From Kiloniella sp. EL199 (lineage in GTDB: Bacteria; Pseudomonadota; Alphaproteobacteria; Kiloniellales; Kiloniellaceae), in the NCBI RefSeq assembly GCF_900313065.1, contig NZ_OMPU01000013.1, forward strand, positions 124,001 through 188,000: 64,000 nucleotides of DNA, in the 5' to 3' direction. Of this stretch, positions 36,794 to 44,487 are shown piece by piece. The number at the start of each line of letters is the position of its first letter. Position 1 is the first letter of the stretch. A program made the translations under genes and the position numbers. The notes below the pieces were generated by a model that searched no databases, had not been told where the DNA came from, and saw nothing but the letters and a program-made list of their open reading frames with translations.

Positions 36794-37108
36794 ATGTATG
36801 TTGTTGAGATTGTGAGTTGGCAAGCGGCACCAAACGTAACCGACCAACAGATGATTGATGCCGTTCAGGCAATGGTTCCCGACCTCGAAAAGCTACCCGG
36901 ATTTAGGTATCAGTCCCTCTCAAAAGATGATGATGGTCTATGGATGGATATTTACTATTGGGATACGAAAGAAGATGCCCATAAATCAAACGATTTGATG
37001 ACAAGCAAACAGTCTTTGCAAGACCTCATCCCCCTTATTGATATGAGCAGTTTGAAGATAGATGTTTTGACACCACATCAAGAGTCAGGTTTAGTAAATT
37101 TCTCCTGA
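36794..37108 (+). CDS. antibiotic-biosynthesis-monooxygenase-like dimeric barrel protein
   Basis: A 104-residue protein of the dimeric alpha+beta barrel type: YVVEIVSWQAAP as the first strand, then LPGFRYQSLSKDDDGLWMDI and YYWDTKEDAHKS. Related small proteins are cofactor-free monooxygenases or binding proteins. The AAAGGA before its ATG and the operator-like palindrome suggest control by the divergent LysR protein. Substrate not known. Confidence 0.65.
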   Translation: MYVVEIVSWQAAPNVTDQQMIDAVQAMVPDLEKLPGFRYQSLSKDDDGLWMDIYYWDTKEDAHKSNDLMTSKQSLQDLIPLIDMSSLKIDVLTPHQESGLVNFS

Positions 37109-37139
37109 AAAATACTTGCCACCCCGATAAGCGACCCAA

Positions 37140-37703
37140 ATGCTCATTGAAAAATCCTTCTATTTTCTAAGACACGGCCTAACGGACTGGAACAAAGAAA
37201 AGCGTTATCAGGGACAGCGTGACATCCCACTTAACGACGAAGGCATCAAGCAGGCATATTAGGCACAGGTCCTTCTAAAGAACGAAAATATTACAGCGAT
37301 CTATACCAGCACACTGTGCAGAGCAAAAAAGACCGCCGAAATCATTAATGAAGTCCACAAAGTGTCTTTGATTGAATCATTGGCACTACAGGAATGCCAT
37401 TATGGTTCTTTAGAAGGCCAACTTAAAACAAACCCAGAAGTCGATGCCGATTAGCAAAAGGGAATAACGCCACAGGGTGCGGAAGATTACCTCAGTTTCT
37501 CGGAACGGGTTCTCAAAGCTGTAAATGATATTCTGAACACCAACGGCGTGCCCCTGATCGTGGCGCACCGTGCTGTTTTTTGGCCCATCGCAGAGGCAGC
37601 AAATATCGGGCATGATATCGACTTGGGAAATGCCTACCCGGTTCTCATGCATCCTCCAATGTCTGGTAAAAACAGTTGGAGGGCAAAATTTATTAGCACT
37701 TAA
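37140..37703 (+). pseudogene. histidine phosphatase family gene with two in-frame amber codons
   Basis: One uninterrupted frame of 188 codons reads through as a phosphoglycerate-mutase-like histidine phosphatase, except for TAG at 37260-37262 and TAG at 37452-37454. The first part has [20 protein letters not shown] (RHG motif), the middle ITAIYTSTLCRAKKTAEII, and the last VAHRAVFWPIAEAAN with the second catalytic His. No frameshift or missing segment is present. The TAGs sit where Gln or Trp would be expected, each one base change away. Either a young pseudogene or amber readthrough would explain it. Confidence 0.8.
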
Positions 37704-37829
37704 TTTCGATAAGTTGTTCGAAAAACTCATCACAGAATCACGCTTCCCTTCAATAAAACTGACATGTCTATGTAACTATCTTAAGTAGCAAAAGACACGA
37801 AAAAGGCATCAGTAAAACATCATAGAAGT

Positions 37830-38960
37830 ATGTCTAACTTGTACCTCCACGAAGTAAATGCTACTCCAAATTGCGTCAGCGTACTTTGGGGGGGACTGTT
37901 TCGCGTGTTTTTCATAAAAAAGCTAAGACCGTTATTAGCTTACGTCTATCGACTCAGTTGGCCATCTCTAATAGCAACAACTATATTTTTGTTTACGCTT
38001 ACTTGGGTTGGGTTACTTATTTTAGAACCCAGTGATAGCCCAATCATCCGTGCTGATACCTTTTGGTGGTTTTTCTTTGTAACAGGAACAACCGTTGGCT
38101 ACGGCGATTTTGCCCCCATGTCACAAGGCGGTCGCGTTATCACTGTGATCTTTAATATGGCTGGCGGCATTGGCTTGCTGGGGGCATTCATTGGCAAATT
38201 GGCGGGCGATTTTTCAACCCTGATACGACGTCGACATCTTGGGAAAGGGAGTTATCTCTACATGACAGGACACATTGTTATCTTCGGGTGGCGAAAAGAA
38301 AGAACCCGAAAAATCATTGAGTCTATTCTTGCCGATGAAGCTGAAAATCGACAGATCGTTCTCTGTTCCAGTACCGTGACGGAAAACCCGATGCCAGAGA
38401 AAGTAAGTTTTGTCTCTGGCAGTCAGCTTGCGACTGATGATGTTCTACAGCGTTCCAATGTAACAGAAGCTTCATGCGTTATTATTGATGGTGGTAATGA
38501 CGATCAAACACTAGCCATTGGAATTGGCGTCAATGCACTATTGAACGGTCACACCCACGTAGTTGCCTATTTTCAGGTAGAAGAGTACGCGAAGCTCCTG
38601 CGGAATGTGAATTCCAAGATTGAAACCATTGTCGACATGTCTGGTGATCTACTGGTCCGGGCAATGCAAGACCCCGGATCTTCACAACTTCACGAAGAAT
38701 TATTATCAGCGCTTGTCGGTAGTGCAACCCAGTTTTCAGTACAAGTACCCGATAACATTCCTACGATGAGTTATCTTGATATCCTGATTGGCTTGAAACG
38801 TCATCACAACGCAACATTGCTCGCGGTCGCCCCTTCACAGGACCCAACAAGACTTTGCCTCAATGCCAGCAACGATATCAATTCCGGGGACTCTCTCTTC
38901 ATTGTAGCCAAAAGACGTCTTTCTCAAATCGATATCGACTGGTCAAAATTTGGCACATAA
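37830..38960 (+). CDS. two-helix potassium channel with RCK (TrkA-N) domain
   Basis: A 376-residue channel. Helices are at about 46-66 and 103-125, with the K+ selectivity filter TTVGYGD at 87-93. A cytosolic RCK domain starts near residue 147 (GHIVIFGWRKERTRK) and a second RCK-C-like half follows. It resembles MthK/Kch-type channels opened by ligands or nucleotides. It is 102 bp upstream of and on the same strand as the DUF2170-PspA genes; ion channels recur beside PspA-DUF350 clusters in genome surveys as I recall, so a role in the same membrane-stress response is inferred. There may be a separate promoter between. Confidence 0.85.
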   Translation: MSNLYLHEVNATPNCVSVLWGGLFRVFFIKKLRPLLAYVYRLSWPSLIATTIFLFTLTWVGLLILEPSDSPIIRADTFWWFFFVTGTTVGYGDFAPMSQGGRVITVIFNMAGGIGLLGAFIGKLAGDFSTLIRRRHLGKGSYLYMTGHIVIFGWRKERTRKIIESILADEAENRQIVLCSSTVTENPMPEKVSFVSGSQLATDDVLQRSNVTEASCVIIDGGNDDQTLAIGIGVNALLNGHTHVVAYFQVEEYAKLLRNVNSKIETIVDMSGDLLVRAMQDPGSSQLHEELLSALVGSATQFSVQVPDNIPTMSYLDILIGLKRHHNATLLAVAPSQDPTRLCLNASNDINSGDSLFIVAKRRLSQIDIDWSKFGT

Positions 38961-39000
38961 CATTTTTTCAAAAAAACTCTTGAACCCATCATCACCTATA

Positions 39001-39024
39001 TTACATGTAACATATAACATGTAA
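39001..39024. promoter_or_regulatory. 24-bp palindrome upstream of the PspA operon
   Basis: TTACATGT and ACATGTAA are perfect 8-bp arms around AACATATA. The element ends 38 bp before the GTG of the DUF2170 gene and looks like a repressor or activator site. No known regulator is matched. Confidence 0.5.
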
Positions 39025-39062
39025 GAAAATCGAATGACTAATAACGAAGCAGAGATATTATT

Positions 39063-39686
39063 GTGAACGCAAAAAAGTCCTCTCATTACCAAGCTCTGTA
39101 TCGGGAACGATTAAAAGCCAGAGGGTTTGTGAAACGGGAGGTATGGATCCCTCCTGAAATGAGCACAGTTCTGAAAGATTGCGAAAATGCTCTTCGCGAA
39201 GGATTAATGCCGGAAATACCGACAGCAAAGGGAAAGAAGATAATGAACCAGGAAGATGTTTGGACCACTGAAAGTTTATTTGATGCGATTTCCGCATCTG
39301 ACAATGCGACCAACAAAGAGCTGCTTATTGAACTCGTCGAAGGTGCAGACCCCGGGATTCTCATTACAATGAATGAATTTGGCGACCTGCCAATTTTCAT
39401 GAGTGTAAGCGGAAGCCAAATCGTTGCAGAAAGCCTGTTATGGCCTGTGAAAGATGTCGATGATGCCGAAGCTTTTAACGCGATGCTTTTACGTTCTCAC
39501 AAGCTCATGCCGCTTTCAACTTTTGGCATTGCTCCCGGTCCTGACGGGCAAGATTATTACGAAATCTTTGGCGCACTGAGTGCTGGCTCAAAATTGGAAA
39601 GCATCCTGGAAGAGATCGAAACACTTGCCGATAACGCCATTCAGGCTGTCGAAGCTTTTGACACTGCTTTTCGCAAAAGCGCCTGA
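39063..39686 (+). CDS. DUF2170 protein (YjfI-like)
   Basis: A 207-residue cytosolic protein. The N-terminal 55 residues are basic (HYQALYRERLKARGFVKREV) and could bind nucleic acid or membrane; residues about 60-200 are the DUF2170 domain (ESLFDAISASDNATNKELLI, ISVSGSQ-type strands, LPLSTFGI-like segment). In E. coli the homologue YjfI precedes a PspA-family protein (YjfJ) and YjfL. Start is GTG at 39063. It is followed by pspA with a 39-bp gap. It probably modulates PspA assembly; this is inference. Confidence 0.8.
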   Translation: MNAKKSSHYQALYRERLKARGFVKREVWIPPEMSTVLKDCENALREGLMPEIPTAKGKKIMNQEDVWTTESLFDAISASDNATNKELLIELVEGADPGILITMNEFGDLPIFMSVSGSQIVAESLLWPVKDVDDAEAFNAMLLRSHKLMPLSTFGIAPGPDGQDYYEIFGALSAGSKLESILEEIETLADNAIQAVEAFDTAFRKSA

Positions 39687-39725
39687 TCACCACCTACCGC
39701 AAAAGCACACTTAAGGAGTTAAATT

Positions 39726-40415
39726 ATGAGTATCTGGAGTAAAGTTTTTACAGCAATTCGCGGTGGCGTTAGTGAAACCGGCGAAGCAATCATTGACCAT
39801 CAGGCCCTGCGTATTCTTGACCAGGAAATTCGCGATGCAGATAACGAACTTGCCAAATCCAAGGATGCGCTAGCCGGAATTATAGCAAAGCGCAAAATGG
39901 CGGACAGAAAAGTTGCCGGCCTGAATGAAAACATCGCCGAGTACGAAAACTACGCGGTCAAAGCACTTGAAAATGGTGACGAAACACTTGCATCCGAAAT
40001 TGCAGAAAAAATAGCAAACCTTGAAACGGAACGGGATAGCGAGCAGGCATTGGCAACATCATTTGCCGATAGCGATGCACAGTTACGCAAGTCCATTTCA
40101 CAAGCAGAAGGCAACCTCAAACGCCTGAAACAACAGGTAGATACTGTTAAGGCAACTGAAAGCGTTCAAAAAGCACAAGCTGCCGTCGCAGCCCGACACA
40201 GTGGTGCAAATTCATCAATGCGCAATGCTGTTGATTCACTCGAAAGATTGAAAGCAAAACAGGATGAACGCAGTGCACGATTTGAAGCGGCCCAGGAACT
40301 TGCTGATACAGCAGAAGATAGCAGCCTCGAAGACAAACTAAAGGCCGCTGGTATCAAACCAACCAATGCAAAAGGCTCTGATGTTCTGGAACGCCTGAAA
40401 GCAAAAAAGAAATAA
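39726..40415 (+). CDS. pspA: PspA/IM30 family protein
   Basis: A 229-residue, almost wholly helical protein of the PspA/Vipp1/ESCRT-III superfamily. It starts SIWSKVFTAIRGGVSETGEA and continues with long charged coiled coil (KRKMADRKVAGLNENIAEYE) and an amphipathic start helix suitable for membrane binding. Such proteins polymerise on damaged membranes and limit proton leakage. No PspF, PspB or PspC gene is nearby, so it is not the classic Psp regulon. AAGGAG precedes the ATG. It is followed by a perfect hairpin and then the DUF4178 gene. Confidence 0.9.
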   Translation: MSIWSKVFTAIRGGVSETGEAIIDHQALRILDQEIRDADNELAKSKDALAGIIAKRKMADRKVAGLNENIAEYENYAVKALENGDETLASEIAEKIANLETERDSEQALATSFADSDAQLRKSISQAEGNLKRLKQQVDTVKATESVQKAQAAVAARHSGANSSMRNAVDSLERLKAKQDERSARFEAAQELADTAEDSSLEDKLKAAGIKPTNAKGSDVLERLKAKKK

Positions 40416-40437
40416 TCAAACTTTCCACGTAAAATTT

Positions 40438-40465
40438 GCCGGACGAATATGATATTTCGTCCGGC
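40438..40465 (+). promoter_or_regulatory. intra-operon hairpin after pspA
   Basis: GCCGGACGAA and TTCGTCCGGC make a perfect 10-bp stem with the loop TATGATAT. It lies between pspA and the DUF4178 gene and has no T-run, so it is more likely an mRNA-stability or processing element than a full terminator. Confidence 0.6.
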
Positions 40466-40501
40466 AATTACTTTGACATAACAGGCAAGGGGGTGCTGAT
40501 C

Positions 40502-41137
40502 ATGTCCACATTATTTTTAATATTTCTGATTCTGGCCATCGGCGCACTGATCGGTATCTATATCGTGAACAAAAAGAAACAAGGCCCGGCATCAAATGAT
40601 GCCGCAGCAACTCATACAGCTCAGCCGTCTGTTGAAAACCTTCAAAAGGGTGGTGTCTTCCGCGTCAATGGCTTTGGCGAGCGACTGGATGATATGGATT
40701 TCCTTGTTCTCGACCGTCATGAATATCGCGAAGGCAACTACAAATGGTTCGAGCTTGAATGCGAAACCGGAAACGAAAAAATCTGGATAAACGTTGAACG
40801 TGATGATGATTTGGAAATAACAGTATCAACATCCAAGATGCGCCTCGCTGAACTTGGAATTTCCAAGGAAGACCTGCAACGCTTTGACAACGATGAAGAC
40901 GGTAGCTTTTCCTACGAAGGAAAAAAATTCTACTACGAAGATTCCGGTAGTGCACAGTTCTTTCGCGCAGGCGATATGAGTAACGCTCAGGATTTTTATT
41001 ACTGGGAATTCGAATCAGAAGAAGATCCTCGCTTTATTGGTGTTGAACGCTGGTCTGACGGATCTTTTGAAGTTCACGTTTCCGAAGCGATTAGAGAATC
41101 ACGAATTACAGTCTATTCCAACAGTGGGGGGGAATAA
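40502..41137 (+). CDS. DUF4178 membrane-anchored protein
   Basis: A 211-residue protein with one N-terminal membrane helix (TLFLIFLILAIGALIGIYIV) followed by KKK and a soluble acidic beta-rich DUF4178 region (GFGERLDDMDFLVLDRHEYR, YKWFELECETGNEKIWINVE, YYWEFESEED). The ATG at 40502 is chosen because AAGGGGGTG lies upstream and it leads straight into the helix; an earlier TTG would run through the hairpin. The stop overlaps the next start (TAATG). DUF4178 proteins recur near PspA/DUF350 and polyamine-synthase-like genes; their role is unknown. Confidence 0.78.
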   Translation: MSTLFLIFLILAIGALIGIYIVNKKKQGPASNDAAATHTAQPSVENLQKGGVFRVNGFGERLDDMDFLVLDRHEYREGNYKWFELECETGNEKIWINVERDDDLEITVSTSKMRLAELGISKEDLQRFDNDEDGSFSYEGKKFYYEDSGSAQFFRAGDMSNAQDFYYWEFESEEDPRFIGVERWSDGSFEVHVSEAIRESRITVYSNSGGE

Positions 41138-41991
41138 TGAATATCGACTGGATAACGCTCTTTACAGGCCTGGGGGAAGCACTCGCTTACCTTGGGCTTT
41201 TTGCCATCATGCTTTTAATTGCAAAATGGCTTAAAGACTTATGGACACCATACAGCATACCTCATGAACTAACCAAGGCAGACAATCCGGCAATCGGGTT
41301 GGAAATGAGTGGCTATTTTCTGGCGACGACCCTTACATTTGTCGGGGCCGTTACGGGTGATTCAACAAACTTCCTCCAAGACCTGAGCCTTGTTGCCGGA
41401 TACAGTTTTCTCGGCATCCTGATGTTGAACGCATCACGTGTTGTCATGGACAAACTTTTATTCAACAAATTTTGTTCTGTAAAAAAAGTTATCGAAGGTC
41501 GCAATATCGGGGTCGCCTCCGTTCGCTTTGGGTTATATCTGGCAACTGGTGCCGTTGCTGGCGGTTCTATTCACGGTCAAGGCGGCGGCTTTGATACAGC
41601 AATCGCGTTCTTCGTTTTGGGACAAATTGTTCTGATTTTATTCTCAAAAATCTACGAACTCTTAACTCCCTATAACACCCATGAAGAAATTGATTCAGAA
41701 AACACGGCTGCCGGAATTGCCTTGGCTGGGACTTTTATTGCCTTGGGAATCATCATAGCTGGCGCTGCACACGCAAGCTTTATTAGCTGGACCTATAATC
41801 TTGTACTGTTCGCAGAACTCGCTATTAGCGGCATGGTCCTCTTGGTCATCGTACGATTTTTCATGGATAAGTTAATTCTTGTCGGTGATGACTTGAACAG
41901 GGAAATATCCGAAGACAGAAACCTGGCGGCAGGATTTCTTGAAGCAACAGTAGCCATCGCCTTCGCTATTGTTCTGGCCATTTTGCTGTAG
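41137..41991 (+). CDS. DUF350 (YjfL-like) integral membrane protein, duplicated domain
   Basis: A 284-residue inner-membrane protein with about eight helices arranged as two DUF350 copies. Each copy has an NPAIGLEMSGYFLATTLTF-type stretch (second copy: NTAAGIALAGTFIALGIIIA) and an ISEDRNLAAGFLEA-type end. The function of DUF350 is unknown, but it consistently accompanies PspA-family and DUF2170 proteins. The start codon overlaps the DUF4178 stop by one base, so synthesis is coupled. Confidence 0.85.
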   Translation: MNIDWITLFTGLGEALAYLGLFAIMLLIAKWLKDLWTPYSIPHELTKADNPAIGLEMSGYFLATTLTFVGAVTGDSTNFLQDLSLVAGYSFLGILMLNASRVVMDKLLFNKFCSVKKVIEGRNIGVASVRFGLYLATGAVAGGSIHGQGGGFDTAIAFFVLGQIVLILFSKIYELLTPYNTHEEIDSENTAAGIALAGTFIALGIIIAGAAHASFISWTYNLVLFAELAISGMVLLVIVRFFMDKLILVGDDLNREISEDRNLAAGFLEATVAIAFAIVLAILL

Positions 41992-42001
41992 GGGGGCCGA
42001 T

Positions 42002-42577
42002 ATGCTGAATAACGAAATAGAAAAACATAAAACAGACTTAGGCAAAGTTGCCCTGGTCTTGCTCGGCTTTGCCATTCTCTTCCTTGGAACTGGTTTTGTG
42101 CTCAGCACAACAAGTGACGTTACCAAAGGCAATTACCAACTCAACGATTCCATCGGTCCGCTGGAAGTTACCTCCGACTACACCGTTTATAACATTGATG
42201 TGCAAGGGTATCTGGAAGATAAATCCTGGCTCTATCTCGAGCTTGTTCTCCAGAACTCCCAAAAGGAATATCTCTTTTCGTTTGGCAAGGAGCTATGGCG
42301 AGAAAGTGGTTACGATTCTGATGGCGCATGGTCTGAATCTGAGTCTCATTTTTCACAGAAAATTACGATCCCCAAAAAAGGAACTTACTTTCTTGCAATA
42401 ACAGGTGGCTCAAGCACCAACCGAGGTAGCATGAAAGTCAACATAACTGAACAAGCGGCTAGTGCCCTCCCTCACATGTGGATTGGCGTTCTATTGTTGA
42501 TTATCGGCATAATCTTGAATGAAATAAAAAACCGCACTTTATTAAGCATGGCAGGTTACGAAAGAAAGGAGCATTAA
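42002..42577 (+). CDS. unknown protein with two membrane helices and an external domain
   Basis: A 191-residue protein starting MLNNEIEKHKTDLGK. One helix lies at about 16-35 and a second at about 158-176, enclosing a beta-rich periplasmic domain of about 115 residues (KSWLYLELVLQNSQKEYLFS, GTYFLAITGGSSTNRGSMKV). The domain has the look of a jelly-roll or carbohydrate/ligand-binding fold, but I cannot name a family. GGGGGG lies before its ATG. It sits in the middle of the PspA/DUF350/SpeE-like operon, so it likely senses or shields the outer face of the membrane. Confidence 0.7.
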   Translation: MLNNEIEKHKTDLGKVALVLLGFAILFLGTGFVLSTTSDVTKGNYQLNDSIGPLEVTSDYTVYNIDVQGYLEDKSWLYLELVLQNSQKEYLFSFGKELWRESGYDSDGAWSESESHFSQKITIPKKGTYFLAITGGSSTNRGSMKVNITEQAASALPHMWIGVLLLIIGIILNEIKNRTLLSMAGYERKEH

Positions 42578-42578
42578 G

Positions 42579-42815
42579 ATGAACAAAACGACAAAAACAA
42601 TAACCATCATCAGCGTTCTCCTTCTATTAGTGTACGCTCTGCTATTCATTCCGGCTAAATCAGGCTGGGGCTATATGGGATATCAAGGCTATAACTCCGG
42701 ACCTTCGTTTTTCTATTGGGGCGGTGTAAATACCTATTACGACAGGCCAAGCGCCCGATCCGGAAGCCAAGGGGGAACATCCCATGATGGCGGTGGAACT
42801 GCCCGTGGCAAATAG
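42579..42815 (+). CDS. small Gly/Tyr-rich membrane protein of the PspA operon
   Basis: A 78-residue protein with one membrane helix (TITIISVLLLLVYALLFIPA) and an exported-side tail rich in Gly, Tyr and Ser (GWGYMGYQGYNSGPSFFYWG, ending GGGTARGK). AAGGAG precedes the ATG, and the gene begins two bases after the previous stop and ends 14 bp before the next start, which argues for a real gene. No family assigned; the tail suggests an interaction surface. Confidence 0.7.
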   Translation: MNKTTKTITIISVLLLLVYALLFIPAKSGWGYMGYQGYNSGPSFFYWGGVNTYYDRPSARSGSQGGTSHDGGGTARGK

Positions 42816-42829
42816 CTTGAGTTTACATA

Positions 42830-44398
42830 ATGACTGAAGTTATTTCCTCAGAAACGACATCTTCCAGGGATCAGAAACGATCCCTGGAAGTATTTACCCT
42901 GATCACAACAGTGTTTATCGCTGGCCTGTGCTCCATTGTCTACGAGTTACTGATTGCGACCACTGTCTCTTACTTCGAAGGGGATAGCGTCAAGTATTTC
43001 TCATTAACAATAGGTCTCTATATGGCCTCTATGGGGGTGGGGTCTTTCACCTCCAAATATATCGAAAAAAATCTTCTTTTCAGATTCACTGTTATTGAAA
43101 TCGCACTGGGCTTTCTCGGCGGAATATCAATACCCGCTCTCTACTTTGGCTTCTCGCACACAAATTATTTTCAGGAACTTTATTATATTATCACGATCAT
43201 GATCGGATATCTCATTGGTCTTGAAATACCGCTTCTGACAAGGATTCTAAAAGACTATAATTCACTGCGTGTAAACATCGCCCATGTTCTGTCACTGGAT
43301 TATTTTGGCGCCTTGCTGGCAACCATTGCATTCCCGTTTATTCTGCTCCCCTTTCTCGGCACCTTCCGATCAGGCCTATCCTTTGGCCTCGTCAATATGC
43401 TGATTGCCTTTATGATAATCCGCGTTTTCCCGCAAACATTTGGCCGAGCCAAAAAACCACTCTGGATACTATCCATACTCGCAACATTAATGATTGCAGG
43501 AACAATATTCAGTGCCGAAAAGCTTTTGAAATTATGGGATGACAGTGTTTTTGACGGACGAGTACTCCTGTCACAGGAAACCAAGTTTCAAAAGATTGTC
43601 CTGACAAAGAATAAATCAGAGATTCGATTATTCCTGGATGGAAATCTTCAATTTTCATCATCAGACGAATATCGTTATCACGAAGCGCTGGTACATGCTC
43701 CAATCCAGCACACAGCAAAAGTTAATCGGGTCCTGCTACTTGGCGCAGGCGACGGCATGGCCGTCAGAGAGTTATTAAAATATCCGGAAATAGAAGAGAT
43801 CACTCTCGTAGATCTGGATCCGGCAGTTGTCAAGATCGCACGAACAAACCCATGGGTACGTGAAATTAATAACGACGTCATGAATACTTCCAAAAAAGTA
43901 TCCGTCCTTCACCAGGATGCCCAACGTTTTCTTATGGAAAATACACAAGCATATGATTTCATTATTGCTGATCTCCCAGACCCTAATAACAACGCATTGG
44001 TACGCCTTTACTCAAAGGCATTTTATCGATTAATCAGACGGAACCTCACACCTGAGGGTATTTTTGTCACGCAGGCCGCAAGCCCCTTTTTCACAGGAAA
44101 AGCATTCTGGAGCATTCAGAAAACCGTCGCAGCCAGCGGCTTTTCACACACGAAACCTTTTCATGTTCTGGTCCCCTCTTTCGGTGACTGGGGGTTTGTA
44201 CTTGCAGCTAATGCACCTTTGGAAATGAAACGCCAGGACGACCTGCCCGCAACTCGCTTCCTCAATAACAAAATCATTCAGAACATGTTTGTTTTTGGCA
44301 AAGACTTAACCCCACCGGATGTCAATGTGAACACATTGGATCGCCCGATATTATTGACCTATTATCTGGATGGCTGGCAAAAATGGAGCAGGCAATGA
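42830..44398 (+). CDS. membrane-bound spermidine synthase-like protein
   Basis: A 522-residue protein. About seven membrane helices in the first 225 residues (FIAGLCSIVYELLIATTVSY) precede a spermidine-synthase fold: the SAM-binding motif LLLGAGDGMAVRELLKYP (about 302-319), EEITLVDLDP and the active-site-like DFIIADLPDPNN, plus YSKAFYRLIRR. It would transfer an aminopropyl or related group from decarboxylated SAM or a SAM derivative at the membrane; the substrate is not proven. No SAM decarboxylase gene is in the window. It ends the operon after DUF350 and the two small unknown genes. Confidence 0.85.
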   Translation: MTEVISSETTSSRDQKRSLEVFTLITTVFIAGLCSIVYELLIATTVSYFEGDSVKYFSLTIGLYMASMGVGSFTSKYIEKNLLFRFTVIEIALGFLGGISIPALYFGFSHTNYFQELYYIITIMIGYLIGLEIPLLTRILKDYNSLRVNIAHVLSLDYFGALLATIAFPFILLPFLGTFRSGLSFGLVNMLIAFMIIRVFPQTFGRAKKPLWILSILATLMIAGTIFSAEKLLKLWDDSVFDGRVLLSQETKFQKIVLTKNKSEIRLFLDGNLQFSSSDEYRYHEALVHAPIQHTAKVNRVLLLGAGDGMAVRELLKYPEIEEITLVDLDPAVVKIARTNPWVREINNDVMNTSKKVSVLHQDAQRFLMENTQAYDFIIADLPDPNNNALVRLYSKAFYRLIRRNLTPEGIFVTQAASPFFTGKAFWSIQKTVAASGFSHTKPFHVLVPSFGDWGFVLAANAPLEMKRQDDLPATRFLNNKIIQNMFVFGKDLTPPDVNVNTLDRPILLTYYLDGWQKWSRQ

Positions 44399-44487
44399 TG
44401 ACTATTGGGGATGAGATCAAAACCTCGTAGATAAGGTTGTCAAAATTTTCTATACCCCCTGATCAAACATCGGTACCTGCCCCATAA

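Noticed and set aside
38951-38966. TGGCAC as a possible sigma-54 -24 element before the PspA operon
   Set aside because: The required TGC element at -12 is absent (ATTTT there) and the site lies inside the channel gene's last codons.
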